Source: Doris montereyensis
Taxonomy: Eukaryota; Mollusca; Gastropoda; Nudibranchia; Dorididae
Direction: 5' to 3'
Assembly (NCBI GenBank): GCA_037039925.1
Contig: JAXRKP010000305.1
Location: 255,001 to 319,000 of the forward strand
Length of the DNA stretch: 64,000 bases
Of the stretch, positions 46,001 through 61,000 are shown piece after piece. Within the stretch, counting starts at the first letter, position 1, and every line of letters begins with the position of its first letter. The notes below the pieces were generated by a model, which was not told the origin of the DNA, searched no databases, and saw only the letters and a list, made by a program, of their open reading frames with translations. Both the position numbers and the translations under genes were made by a program.

Positions 46001-49000
46001 TGTACAGATTGTTGTGATTCATTTTATCGTCCACCTCCGATGAGACTAGGTGTCGATCCACCTACCTGGACCAGGGGGGGTAGATTTTGCTTAAAAAAAC
46101 TAAATTTTTCAACCCTTGGCAGGGCTCGAACCCGCTACATTTTGGTTGAGAGGCCGACACCTTGCCTCTGGACTAACCAGTCCTCTTTTGAAATTCGGTG
46201 ATTTCAGGGTGACTTAAGAGGAATCAGCAAGGTGAAAGAAAAGATAATGAGTGAAAGGAAAGAAGTAGAACCTACCAGCATCCCCCGCCAACCGTCTACA
46301 AATGACAAGGTAACAAACAAAGTAATTGTTTGTTGGGCATTTTTTTCAATGAGATTCACCCTGTTCACCATTTTTGCGGTGATCTCAGGGTGAATTAAGA
46401 GGAAAACAGACAGACGAAAGATAAGCATAGCTGTCAATCTTTTCAAATCCAAAAACAGTTTCTGACCGCGCAAACAGACTTTAACTTACACGACAACATG
46501 TAAAATTCCAGGAAATATTGATAACTCGATTTGAATTAACCCCTTGAAATAAAAATTTAAAAATTCAGCCAAGGGATCGTTAACATGCACAGAGTGTTGT
46601 GATCTGCACACGGGACCTCCTTTTTATCATCCATCTCCGATGAGACTATGTGTCGATCCACCTACCTGGATCAGGGGCTTTTACCCACGACCTTTTGGTT
46701 GAGAGGTCGACACTTTGCCTCTGCATTACCAAACAACCCTGCTGGTTTTACCACTGAAGTTTTCACTCAAAGGCAATTGATTAGATGACTTTATGAAATA
46801 ACCCTATCCCCTTAATGAGGTAAGCTCAACATTGCAAGGAACGTTTTTAAATTTTACTTACACGACAATGCTGTAGTGATCTTGCCTGGCAGCTATATGT
46901 CTGTGAAACACAAGGTAAAAATTCAGGTAAAAACCAGGTAAAATCAATGTAAAAACAAGGCAGAATACAAGTCATGGGTAGCAACTCAACTATCGTAACT
47001 TTTTTTTTGGCGAATACCACTTTTTCCCCCCGTGAAAGTGATCGAGGGAGGTAACCCATCACCTCTAAAATGCTCAGGGCACTGAAGTGTTATAAAAGCG
47101 AGTTATTAAACTTCCATACTATTGCATTTTAAATGTGTAGAGTAAATGGCTGCTCAAATATAGTATCATGGAGTTACAATACTTGGCAGTCAAGTTTATG
47201 AAAATTGTTACCTGACAGAGGGCAAGTATTGTATCTTTTTCTACTTACAATACTTGAGTTGCCAATTTAATATCCAAACGAGAGCAAAACTTATTGAGTT
47301 CATAGGCAATTACGATAGTTGTGCATTTTTCTTTAAGGAATAGGAAAAAACTGGTCCCTCTGGTCAGTATTGCTTATGAGGCTTCTTTGATGTTGACCAA
47401 ATATGCCGATAGGGCAACGCTAGCCATGGAGTATTTAAGTGCTTGTCTGGGCTTTTCTCAACTTTGAATTGCATAACGCATTGATATTGTTTTTGCAGTA
47501 TTTATAAATAATATTGCTGTTTGAAAAGGATATTGAGTCCAAAATGAGAGCATTTAGATCACTCGTTTTTGTTATTGAGCTTTGAGTACACTTCTCACTT
47601 TTGGTCTAAGTGTGTGTGAATATCAGTTTTTTTATTTCCACTCTTGTCAGCCAGTACAAAAGACAAAATTCCCTAAAATGGACTCCTTTGGTTGATGCCC
47701 CAGCCAGTCCTACATCTTCGGTTCCTAGACTGAGTACTCACTCTGAACCAAGCTCTAACTCAGGTTTCAATTAGGGAAGAGGATGTCGATTCTTCTGATT
47801 CTGAAGCTCTAAGGCAATTCAAAGATATTGCTCAAAGTGAAGATGTGTTTGATTTAGAAGCATGTCTGCCATTACCCAAGCTAATACCATCCAAACTGGA
47901 TGTCTATGCCCTTTATCTGAACACTAACACTTCTTCAATTCCGATTCTTAAATCAGGCATAATTGATAATCCATCAACGTTGTCATCCATCGAGGCAGAC
48001 ATTCAAAATGTCCAAACTAACCATGAAGCAACATGTACAGGCGAATAGAAAAGTGTTGGGAAAAAGGAAAAGAAATGAAGCCACTGAAAGAGAAATGTTT
48101 CAAAGAAAAACAAGACATGTGGTCTTGCATATCAGATAAGAAAAGATGAATGAAATGAGGTGAACAGTCTGAAATATGGTTGTGGACAGTCTTGTCGACT
48201 CAACTGTTCACATAAGTTTACAAGGAAGAATTTAGAGACTTTATATGTCAACAAGACTTTTGTTGAAAGCTGTTGGCTGCAAACGAAAGAAGCAAAAGAT
48301 AATGCATAGTCACACTACCAATTCTCTTTGGCTTACACTCTCCTCAAACTCTTGAGAACTTGACTTTGTCAAAAACAAATGGTACAAATAGCTCTATACA
48401 AGGTGGCCGATGCCAATGCTACAGGAAAAGAGCTAGGAAGAAGATATTATGGATCGATATTACAGGAGGTTGAAAAAGCAGCAATCAGGCAGTTCATTGA
48501 CTCATTCCCTAGCTAGATGGACAATAGCTGAGGAATGACACAAGGAAAGAACTGCTCACAAGGAATTTATTTGAATAAACGAAAACTGTATTGTGAATGT
48601 TATAGTACCCTGTTCTTGTTGCAGTTGATTGCTTCCTTTTAATCCCTTTTTTTGTTTTATTAGTTTTAAAGAAACAAAATGGCTACTGTGATCATTAAAT
48701 GTACCGTATCAATCATTAATCAAATTGGATAAACGGATAGGAATACTAATTGAAGCACTCTTTTATACTGTCATCGTTATAAATGAAGTACGGTGAATGG
48801 CGACTCATATTATTGTGATTACATAGCACTATGGTATCGTGGCTTGGGGTGACCTAAGGTAATTCTGTCCCTTCAATTGATGTTTTATAAAAAAAACAGG
48901 GAAATTCAACCCATGAAATAAAATCCTTATGAGGGTGGAGTTATATATATTCCAGGCAGTCACATAAAGCACAAGGAAACATAATCTGGATGCAATGTTT

Positions 49001-52000
49001 AAGCAAAAATTTGTCTTGTTTTTAACTTTTAAGTAATTTGGATTTTGATATTTTTGGTTCAAGTCCATACAATGAGTCCCTGAGAACGGTTTTCCTAACA
49101 TTATAGGAATTCACTTTATCTTAAGAAATATAGACCTATTAATATTACTCCATGAAATACACTGTTTCATTTTCACAAAGGTATTTTCTTTTTCTTTGCT
49201 CCAATATAGCATTTGAGATTTGTTTGACAAAAATTGTATGTCTGGTGCAAACAATCAATTAGTATAACAAAACTCCTGTTAATATGGTTGCTCATGTAAG
49301 ATATCTTTGAGTTAGAATGTTTTGCCACTGTGGGCTGCTAAACTGTGGTAAGTGTGACTTACCATACTTGGCAGTCCATTTTAGAAGTGACAACTATTGT
49401 AACTTCAATTATCTCAAAATTTATCTATTGAAACGTAAAAAAACACAAACCATCAGTTGAGTAGAATAATTGGCAATTTGAAACCAAAGTTTCGGATGTT
49501 TTATGTTAATAGTCTTAAAGAAAATCAGTTTTTTATTCCTCCTGTAAAATTTGCAAAAAGTGAGTTACGATAGTTGTGTTGCTACCCCACGAGGTAAAAA
49601 CAAGGTAACAAATCCAGGTAACAATCAGGTAAAAACAAGGTAACAAATCCAGGTAACAATCAGGTAAAAACAAGGCAGAAATCCAGGTAAAAACAAGGTA
49701 GAATTTAGGTAAAAACATAGTAAAATTCAGGTAAACTCACCATGATTAAAATAATTCTTATTCAATTCTGCACAATCCCCAACTGATCTAATATAAGCCA
49801 AAAATGCTAGCAAATCACGTATATCATGTTCCAACATGTGTCAACAAGAAAAAAATACATAGATAAATAAAAATCAAGAAGAATAGAAATATGGCATATC
49901 TATGTGTGTTACTTACAAGGGCCTATCTCCGTGTTCGTTGGGACTGTCAAATTCACTTCCTAAATCCAAAAACATTTAAGAATTTCAGTGCTACCAGAAA
50001 AGGCAGCCCAATGAAGTCCTGTGTTCTCTTCCTGGTAAAATCAAAATTCAAATCAAACTACGATTAGAAATATTAATTTAAGTCTAAAGGTATAAACTAA
50101 CATGCAACAACAAAACACATTAGAGAGAAAATCATGATATAGTTTGAAGATGAGTTATTCTAAAACCACGCCATTCATTTTTAAGTCATCGGGTGCAGTG
50201 GCCGTGCTTTTGATGTCTTAGAAGATTTCGTTCATTTTCTGTGATAATAATACAATTATAATGAATAATGTGTTTTGTCAAATCGTTTCAGTTCTTTTGC
50301 TTAAAACATCACATTCTAATGCATTTCTATTGTGTTTTGTCAGATTAATTCAGTTCTTTTGCTAAAGGCATCATAACTGAACATATAACAGAGCATATAA
50401 CGGAGACTATGACGGAACAAATAACAGAGCATATAACGGAGAATATGACGGAACATATCACAGAGCATATAACGGAGAATATGACGGAACATATAACAGA
50501 GCTTATAACGGAGAATGTCATGGAACAAATAACAGAGCATATAACGGAGAATATGACGGAACATATAACAGAGCATATAACGGAGAATATGACGGAACAT
50601 ATAACAGAGCATATAACGGAGAATATGACCGAACATATAACAGAGCATATAAATGTTTTCTGTGTTAGTCCTGAATACTTAGAACCGATGAGTGCAACCT
50701 CAATGTAAGTAAAAGACAGTCTCGATCCTAAACACACTGGGCATCACCAAATTACAGTGAGAGAATGGACAGCACTCACTATGTAACTAAGATCCTCAGA
50801 TAGGCAAAAAACTGAGGATTGAAAATGACAATGGCTGCCGTTTCAAGGGCTCTCTCAGGGCGCAAACGACCCACGTCTATTTCAAGGGCTCTCTCAGGGC
50901 GCAAACGACTCATGTCTATTTCAAGGGCTCTCAGGGCGCAAAACGACCCGCGCGTCTAGCTAGGATTTGTATTTGTTTATTTTCTTTGTTTCATTGAAAG
51001 TAACCCTGTCCACCATTGAAGTGTTCTCAGGGTGAATTAAAGGGTGCAAGATAAGAGAGGGAAACCACAAGATAAAAGAGAAGGGAAACCACAAGATAAA
51101 AGGGAGGGCAAGATAAAAGAGAAGGGAAACCGCGAGATAAAAGAGAAGGAAACCGCAAGATAAAAGAGAAGGGAAACCGCAAGATAAAAGAGAAGGGAAA
51201 CCGCAAGATAAAAGAGAAGGGAAAGAAGGAAAGGAAAGAAGTATGACCTTACCAGTACCGCCTACCAACCGCCCGCTCCATCTAGGATGAAGAAGAAGAA
51301 GTAGACAGCAGTAAAAAAAGACACAAGAGACTTTTCAGCAACGACACTTACATTGTCTTTCTGATTGGGATCACCTCCTGGCTGATGAGGTAGCGAACCA
51401 CGTCGTGGAGCATGGACTCAGTGGCCCAAATGATGGGAGTCCAGCCACCGTCATCCTGTATGGACAAAGACAAGGTCACGGTTACTTACTAGGACAGGTA
51501 GGACAATTCACGTTATTGGGAAAACAAAGGGCGTAATTATAAAAATAATAGCAACAATAGTTTGAAGTCATAATAATAACAATAATAATATAATAATAAA
51601 TACTAACAACGATAAGAAGAAGGAGAAAAAAGAAGAAGAAGAAGAAGAAGAAGAAGAAGAAGAGGGGGAGGAGAGGGAGAGAGAGGAGGAGGAGGAGAAG
51701 GAGGAGGAGGAGAAGAAGAAGAAAAGAAGTAGAAGAAGAGGAAGAAGAAGAAGGAGAAGAAGAAGACGAAGACGAAGAAGAAGAAGAAGAAGAAGAAGAA
51801 GAAGAAGAAGAAGAAGAAGAAGAAGAAGAAGAAGAAGAAGAAGAAGAATAGAAAGACAAGAAGGAGGAGAAGGAGAAGAAAAAAGAAACATAAAACAATT
51901 ATCTTTTTTTAAATACATAATGTTGATGTTGATAATAACAGATAACTTACAAAATGTTATGTAATGATTTTAATTTGATTTGATTTACCCACATCCACAA

Positions 52001-55000
52001 CAAAGGTGATCTTGGGGGTTTGGTCGAATTTTAAAAATTTTTGCGGGGAATGCCCTATGAACAGACAAGGGATCTTTAACTTGTAGAGTGTCGTGATCTG
52101 CACACGGGACCTCCTTTATATCGTCCGTCTCTCACGGGATTAGGTGTCGATCCACCTACTCGGACCAGGGGGAAGATTTTTCCCGAAAAAAAAAGTTGAG
52201 AAAAATTTCAACTGTTGGCAAGCGTCAAACCCACTACCTTTAACTTGAGATGCTGATACCTTGCCTCTGGACTACAGAGTCCCCCCCTGTTGTGTAAAGC
52301 ATTGTGTTGTTAGCATTTAATAAGAAGACAAAGAGATGAGACTAACTTCTTTATACAAACCGCAACATTTTTACTTCTAAAACACATTTGTAACCTTTTC
52401 AACCAGCAACCATACACCCCGCATTGGAATGGACAGAACAATAAGATAACGGGCAACAAACTCACCTGAACGTTAACGTCCAGATTCTGGGTCTCCAATA
52501 TCATCTGTATTACATCGATGTGGCCGGCCTTGGCGGCGTAGTGCAGACTGGTCATGCCGTCCCCCCCTGGATAAAGGAGACACGGCAGGATGATAGGCGG
52601 TGAGTTACAATACAATATACAGAGAGATTTATTGGTTCTATTACACCATTTACCCATGTCCATCGTGTGTGGCTGATCTCAGGATGATAGGCGGTGAGTT
52701 ATAATACAATATACAGAGAGATTTATTGGTTCTATTGCACTATTTACCCATGTCCATCGTGTGTGGTTGATCTCAGCATGATTTTATTTCATTGGAATTT
52801 ACCCTTTCTTCCATGTGGTAGTTTCAAAATGAATCAAAAGGAAAATGATTTGATTTGACTTTGCCCACACATCTATAACAAAGGTGACCTCTGGGCTTTG
52901 ATATCATTTTTAATTTTGCCCACATCTACAACTAAGGTGACCTCTGGGCTTTTGATAGCATTTTAAATTTTGCCCACATCTACAACTAAGGTGATTTCTG
53001 GGCTTTTGATAGCATTTAAAATTTTGCCCGGACTGCCCTGTAAACAGGCGAGGGATCTTTGACGTGCACAGAGTGCTGTGATCTGCACATGGAACCTCCT
53101 TTTCATCGTCCGTCCTTGATGGGACTACGTGTCGATCCATCTACCTGGACCAGGTCTGTCTCTGCGTCTCTAATGTCAACTTAAGGTTTCTTTTTACAAA
53201 TACAGTTAACCTTCAAAGACATATTTGTGATGGCAAATACAGACTTACTGACTCAAAGCCAACAAAACAAAACGTACTCAACATACGTTTTCTTTGGCAG
53301 CTATGCATTCACTATGTGCGGTGATCTCAGGGTGATTTAGGATTTTCTTTAAAAGAAGGAAATAAGAAGGATCTACGAGTGAATGGGTGGTGTAGCAACC
53401 TGACTTACCCTGTCTTCAATTTTGGCCCCTGCTTTCAGTAAGAACTGTACGATGTTCAGGTATCCATTTTCAGCAGCGCACATCATTGGTGTCCTGAGGT
53501 TCCTGTCCTGCGCGTGCATCTCGGCACCAAACTGTGGGTACAACAGGCAAAATGACGCGTGAAGACGCATTCAGTAACAAAGTGGAAGTTACGGTAGCTT
53601 TGGGTTTTGTTTGGGTTTGCTTTTTTGCCAACCCCTGTGAGCCTTTTCAAACTTTATCAAAGTGAGTTACCCGCTAGCTTTACTTTACTCTTATACTTCA
53701 TTTCTTTGGCGATTTTTATTTATTTCTTCAAACATATCTTTAAAATCTATAAATCACAAATCCTCAAAATCTATATACTAATAAATCCTCAAAATCTATA
53801 ACTAAATCTCTAACTCCCAAATCCTCAAAATCTCTAACTCCCAAATCCTCAAAATCTCTAACTCCCAAATCCTCCTCAGAATCATTAGCTCATTAAACGT
53901 CCCTCAGAATCTATAACTCTATACTTCCTTCTCTAATTTAAAAAAATTTAAGACATTGAAAACTAAAAGCCTGATGTCATGCATACCTGCTGTAAAATAA
54001 AAACAGTTCCCAGACTGCCGGAAGATGCGGCTGCGTGTAGTGGAGTCTGGTCCTCATACTCTTCCCATCGCGTGTTAGGATCCACACCATCCGCTGGGAC
54101 AGAGACAGAGAGAGAAGAAAGACATAAAAATACCAAAATGCTATTCTTTCTTTCTTTCTTTATCAGTTCACATTCTACCTTTCGGTGTATCAGTTTAGAT
54201 GCCCAAAATGATCTTTCTCCAGGCTGTCCTGTCCTGGCATTTTCTGTTTCCTTCTGTGAAAGTTAAATTTCTTTGCTTTAATGCCTCTATTATATCTCAT
54301 TTTCTCTGAGATCTGCCTTTTTGGTCTTTTACCTTGGGTTTTAGTACTATATACCGATTTAGCTATTCTATTGTCATTCATTGTATTTACATGCCCAAAC
54401 CATCTCAATTGATTTGTTTCTATCTTAGTTTTTATGCGTTCTCTTTTGGTTTCATCTCTTATTGTTGTTTCTGATTTTGTCTCTTTTAGTTTTCCCTACT
54501 ACTCTTCTTAGATATTTCATTTCAGCTGCCTGTACCCTACTGTATTCCCTACTGTCTAAGGTCCAGATTTCGCTGCCATAGAGGAGAGTAGGACAATAAA
54601 CTGTATTGTATACTGCCATTTTGGTTTTTGTTGACAATTCTTGCTTATCTACAAATGCCTTTCCTAGATGGTTATATATTCCACTTGCCTTTTGGATTCT
54701 CTGGCTGATTTCTTCTCTTAGTTTTTCCTTTGGGTTAATCATTACTCCTAGGTAATTATAGCTTTGAACTTGTTTTAAGTTCTCCTGGCCAATTTAAGAT
54801 TTTGTGTTTTAGCTTCCTAGTTACTTGCATTGTTTTTGGTTTTCTTTGCATTTACTTTCATTCCTCTTTTATTTAGTTCATTATTCATCATGTTGATATT
54901 AGACTGAAGGTCATTTTCTGATTTTCCAAACAGAACTAAATCGTCAGCGAATGAAAGCATTGATACATTTACTGGTTAGAGTTCCTACATACCTACGTTC

Positions 55001-58000
55001 ATTTTCTTCCTTTTGAGGATGCCTTTGCGACTGAATCCATAAATGTGATACACATAAGAGGAGTAAGGACACAACTCTGTCTTACTCCTATGTCTACATT
55101 AAATTCTTCTGATACGATTCTAGCTACTCTCACTGCACATGCTAGTTTATTATAAAAGGCATCTATTAAATTTTGTTCTACATTGTGTTCTTTTAAGGAA
55201 TGCCATAGTTTGTTCCTCCTAGCAATATCAAATGCCTTTGTAAGTCAATAAAACACAGGTGCAAGTCAATGTTTCTCTCAAGGAATTTTTCTATTATTTG
55301 TCTAATTGTAAATGTGTGATCTTGTACACTTCTACCTGGTTTAAATCCACTCTGATGCTCTTCAATCTGATCCTCTACTTTTTTCCTTAGTCTCATTTCC
55401 AGTATCCTGGGATATACTTTTCCTGGTACGCTAAGTAGTGATATCCCTCTAGAGTTTGAGCATTCCATAGTTGATCCATAGAGAGCGTGAAGCCGAATAG
55501 GTGATAATAATCACCTCATGGCCAGGACGCTAGTCTGCCGCAAGTTTTTACTCCCAAGCTAGTGCTTGTACCCATTTGCACCTAGGTAGAGTGGGGAAAA
55601 TGCACGCTGTTTTTTCCAAGGAACACAATGTCTGACCTAGCTTTGCTTGGATTAGAACCCGGGATCTCATGATCCCTAGACCAGCAGCCTAACTGCTCGG
55701 TTGCCAACGATACAACAAAAACTCAGAGCTATTTATTCTTATTTACAGTTTTGATGTGCTGTGTTTACATTGTTCTATTCAATCTCATTGCATGGATAAT
55801 GGCGTGTATCTCATTGCATGGATAATGGCGTGTATCTCATTGCATGGATAATGACGTGTATCTCATTGCATGGATAATGGCGTGTATCTCATTGCATGGA
55901 TAATGGCGCGTGTCTCATTGCATGGATAATGGCATGTATCTCATTGCATGGATAATGACGTGTATCTCATTGCATGGATAATGACGTGTATCTCATTGCA
56001 TGGATAATGGCGTGTATCTCATTGCATGGATAATGGCGTGTGTCTCATTGCATGGATAATGGCATGTATCTCATTGCATGGATAATGACGTGTATCTCAT
56101 TGCATGGATAATGGCATGTATCTCATTGCATGGATAATGGCGTGTGTCTCATCTCATTGTATGGATAATGACGTGTATCTCATTGTATGGATAATGGTGT
56201 GTATCTCATTGCATGGATAATGACGTATATGTACGTCTAATATCAAGCTTTCCTTGTTTTACACATATTGCTATCTTGTGAATAAATTGTTTTAACTAAT
56301 CCCATTTTAATGACATTTATATCTCTCCATTTAGTTTGCTGTATTCGAAAAATGTATTGATCAATGCTCAAACATCAAAACTGGAAAAATAGAGATAGAT
56401 AGTACAAAATAGAAGAGTTTGTTTGATTGAAATTTACCGCATCCACCATTGCAATGATCTCAGGGGAAATTACGTGGAAACAGCAAGAAAAAAGAGAATT
56501 GAAAGAGTAACAAAAAATAAATAGGACCTACCAGCAACTCCCGCTAACCACCTACAAATAGCACGCAACTTATGAAATGATAAAACAAAAAGTAAATCTA
56601 CAAAGTAGCAAAAGCTGTAGCAGGGAAGTTTATACCAGAAAACTTCCAGCCTGTGCAAACCAGTAATATAATAACATAATGCATTGCCAGATATGAGAAA
56701 TGGAGGGCGACATACACAGTAGATAAAAGACTTTTTCCATGTCTCCCTCTAGTGCCGGCTGGAAAAGATCTTTGGCCATCGTTCTGTATTTCTTGGGCCT
56801 GAAATAGAGCAAATTTCTAACTAAAGGCATTTCATAGATTTATTTATTTTTAAAATTAATTTACACAAACCTTTATTTACACATGTTTGTTTTTGTTACA
56901 TGACAATTAAACAGCTATATGTGTGTAACAGGTACTTGTGTGTAACAGGTATTTATATGTAACAGGTATTTGTATGTAACAGTTATTTGTATGTAACAGG
57001 TATTTGTGTGTAACAGGTATTTGTATGCGACAGGTATTAGTGTGTAACAGGTATTTGTGTGTAACAGGTATTTGTGTGCAACAGGTATTTGTGTGTAACA
57101 GATATTTGTGTGTAACAGGTATTTGTATGTAACAGGTATTTGTGTGTAACAGGTATTTGTATGCGACAGGTATTAGTGTGTAACAGGTATTTGTGTGTAA
57201 CAGGTATTTGTGTGCAACAGGTATTTGTGTGTAACAGATATTTGTGTGTAACAGATATTTGTGTGTAACAGGTATTTGTGTGTAACAGGTATTTGTGTGC
57301 AGCAGGTATTTGTGTGCAGCAGGTATTTTGTGTAACAGGTATTTGTGTGTAACAGGTATTTGTGTGCAACAGATATTTGTGTGTAACAGGTATTTGTGTG
57401 TAACAGGTATCTGTGTGTAACAGGTATTTGTGTGTAACAGATATTTGTATCAATGTTGCTATTTAAATGGTGCAAAGCAAGGGAAGATAGTAAGATGCAT
57501 GGAAATAAGACAAACATGACGCCTACCTGTCTTCTGTGGCACAGCGACACAGGCGTGTCAAGGTGGCTTGGTCAGGCCCCGTGGGTAATCTCCCTGGAAA
57601 GACAAACGGCAAACAGAGCAAGATGTTTAACAGCTACACAAAGTAAATGCAAAAAGTGAATAGAGGGGAGGAGGGAGGGGTGTTTGTTTCTTTGAAGTAA
57701 ACCTTGTCCACTATGGCAGTGAGCTCAGGGTAACATAAGAGGAGACATCAAGATGAAAGAGCAGCAGAACATTTCATTCAAAGTCCTTCTCAACTCCCGA
57801 TGGGAGCATACAGTAAACAAGCCAGCTAGACTTTTCATACTAACACACTGACAAAACCTTTCTCTACCTATGGCTGGGTACTCATTCACACCTGAGTCTA
57901 GTGAGGAAAGAAGAGTCAGGTTGTGAAAAACCTACCTGCGCCAGCCGTGGGCTTTACACCAGTGTCGTCTTGATTACAACTCCCAACACTACAGTCAATT

Positions 58001-61000
58001 GCCTCTATTACAACTCCTAACACTATGGTTCATTGCCTCTATTACAACTCCCAACACTACGGTTCATTGCCTCTATTACAACTCCTAACACTACGGTTCA
58101 TTGCCTCTATTACAACTCCCAACACTACGGTTCATTGCCTCTATTACAACTCTTAACACTACAGTTCATTGCCTCTATTACAACTCCTAACACTACGGTT
58201 CATTGCCTCTATTACAACTCCTAACACTACAGTTCATTGCCTCTATTACAACTCCCAACACTACAGTTCATTGCCTCTATTACAACTCCCAACACTACAG
58301 TTCATTGCCTCTATTACAAATCCTAACACTATGGTTCATTGCCACTATTACAACTCCTAACACTACGGTTCATTGCCTCCATTACAACTCCTAACACTAC
58401 GGTTCATTGCCTCCATCACAACTCCTAACACTACAGTTCATTGCCTCTATTACAACTCCCAACACTACGGTTCATTGCCTCTATTACAACTCCCAACACT
58501 ACAGTTCATTGCCTCTATTACAACTCCCAACACTACAGTTCATTGCCTCTATTACAAATCCTAACACTATGGTTCATTGCCTCTATTACAACTCCTAACA
58601 CTACGGTTCATTGCCTCCATTACAACTCCTAACACTACGGTTCATTGCCTCCATTACAACTCCTAACACTACAGTTCATTGCCTCTATTACAACTCCTAA
58701 CACTACGGTTCATTGCCTCCATTACAACTCCCAACACTACGGTTCATTGCCTCTATTACAATTCCCAACACTACAGTTCATTGCCTCTATTACAACTCCT
58801 AACACTATGGTTCATTGCCTCTATTACAACTCTTAACACTATGGTTCATTGCCTCTATTACAACTCCTAACACTACAGTTCATTGCCTCCATTACAACTC
58901 CTAACACTACGGTTCATTGCCTCCATCACAACTCCTAACACTACAGTTCATTGCCTCTACAATTACAACTCAACTAACACTACGGTTCATTGCCTCTATT
59001 ACAACTCCCAACACTACAGTTCATTGCCTCTATTACAACTCCTAACACTATGGTTCATTGCCTCTATTACAACTCCCAACACTATGGTTCACTGCCTCTA
59101 TTACAACTCCCATCACTACGGTTCATTGCCTCTATTACAACAATATGTATGGGCTTTAACCAAAAATTATAACAAGACTCACTAGTACTACTATTTTTAC
59201 ACTCTCTCTCTCTCTCTCTCTTTCCCCCCATTTTCCCCTCTGTCCCTCTCTCTCCATTTTACCTGTCTCTCTCTCTTTCCCCCATTTTCCCCTCTGTCCC
59301 TCTCTCTCCATTTTACCTGTCTCTCTCTCTCTCTCTCCATTTTCCCCTCTGGCTCTCTCTCCATCCCCCCCTCTCTCTCTCTCTCTCTCTCCATTTTCCC
59401 CTCTGTCTCTCTCTCCATTTTCCCCTCTGTATCTCTCTCCCTTTTGCCCTGTCTGTCTCTCTCTCTCTCTCCATTTTCCCCTCTGTCTCTCTCTCCATTT
59501 TCACCCCTGTCTCTCTCTCCATTTTCCCCTCTGTCTCTCTCTCCATTTTCCCTCTGTCTCTCTCTCTCTCGATTTTCCCTCTGTCTCTCTCTCCATTTTC
59601 CCCTCTGTCTCTCTCTCTCCATTTTCCCCTCTGTCTCTCTCTCTCTCCATTTTCCCCTTTGTCTCTCTCTCCATTTTCCCCTGTCTCTCTCTCCATTTTC
59701 CCCCTCTGTCTCTCTCTCATTGAACAGCCATAAGCAACAAATGATATCATAGCAACTATTTCTCTCTCTCTGTCTGGGACATCCGTCCTAATTAGACTTA
59801 GACCCTATGTTTTACACGGACGGCTGGTGCTTGTGTGTGTATAAAATTAGACACAAAAACACGGAGGTGCTCCTCTGTGCCAAAAAGCCTGGAAAACTCG
59901 GAAAATCCCCCTTAAGATGGGGATTACTTGGAAATTCTTTTTTTTTTAATGTTCAATCGATCGGGCTGAGAGGCTGACACTTTGCCTCTGGATCACAGAA
60001 CCCCTAGCTAGGTGAGTTTGTTCCCCTTCCACCCGTACCACCGACTAGACACTGAACTTGTTTACATTTCCTGTTTTCACGACGCCTGGACCATCACCTA
60101 ACAGACATGTCTGGTACCCACCTGCATCAACGACCTTCTTGTTGGGCAAGGTCAGAGACTCCTGGCTTGGCTCACTGGCCGACTTGCTTCTCTTCAGCTT
60201 GCCATGACCCATTCTGGCAACAGTTTTACGCCTGCAATACAATGTCAGAATCTTTTGATTTGGCCCTTCTAGCAATAATTGTATGCCTGCAATACAGTGT
60301 CAAAATCTTTTAAACAAATAATATTAACAGATAACTGTTTTTTTTAATTGCCATTCTGGCAACATTTTAAAGAAACAATGCTATACGATTACTTTTTATT
60401 TTTTAAGTGATTATTTTAGCACACATTTTTAATGACTATAATTACATACTTTTCAATAACAGCAAATGGACAAATAAGTTAAGGCCCTCAACATGCAATT
60501 TCTTCATGAACATTTTATTGTTTTAGTGTTTTGCATATAGCAATATAATTATTTCCTTCATAAGCCGAAAGTGAAGGAAATGACATTGAATACTATTAAT
60601 AGGAACCAAGATGAGACAAATACAAGGAAGACAGAAAAAAATGCTGGCCACCACGGGGATCAAACCAGCGGCCTCTGCACCCATTGCCTTGCCATGAAAA
60701 GAAAAAGTGCTACCAACCAAGCTAAATACAGTCCTTGGGTATTTCCTTCACTTTCGACATGCCCCTTGCCTCACTTTTTGTGTTTTCATAATTGGAGTGA
60801 ACCCATTAGTCTTATGTTTAGAAATAAGCCAGCAATTTTTGCAATGATTGATTCAACATAAATCTGCTCTAATCATGCTGGCTGGTTGACAGTGTCAAGG
60901 CGAGCAGTAGTTTTAACCTTTTCGCTGCCCAGAGACAAAACATAGCAGTGTTGGGGTAGGAATTGACGGTTTACGTTCTGAAGGATGTTATTCAAACGGT

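Noticed and set aside
57037..59185. Numerous 60-140-residue overlapping frames
   Set aside because: Translations of the 17-bp and 34-bp minisatellites, offset by whole units.
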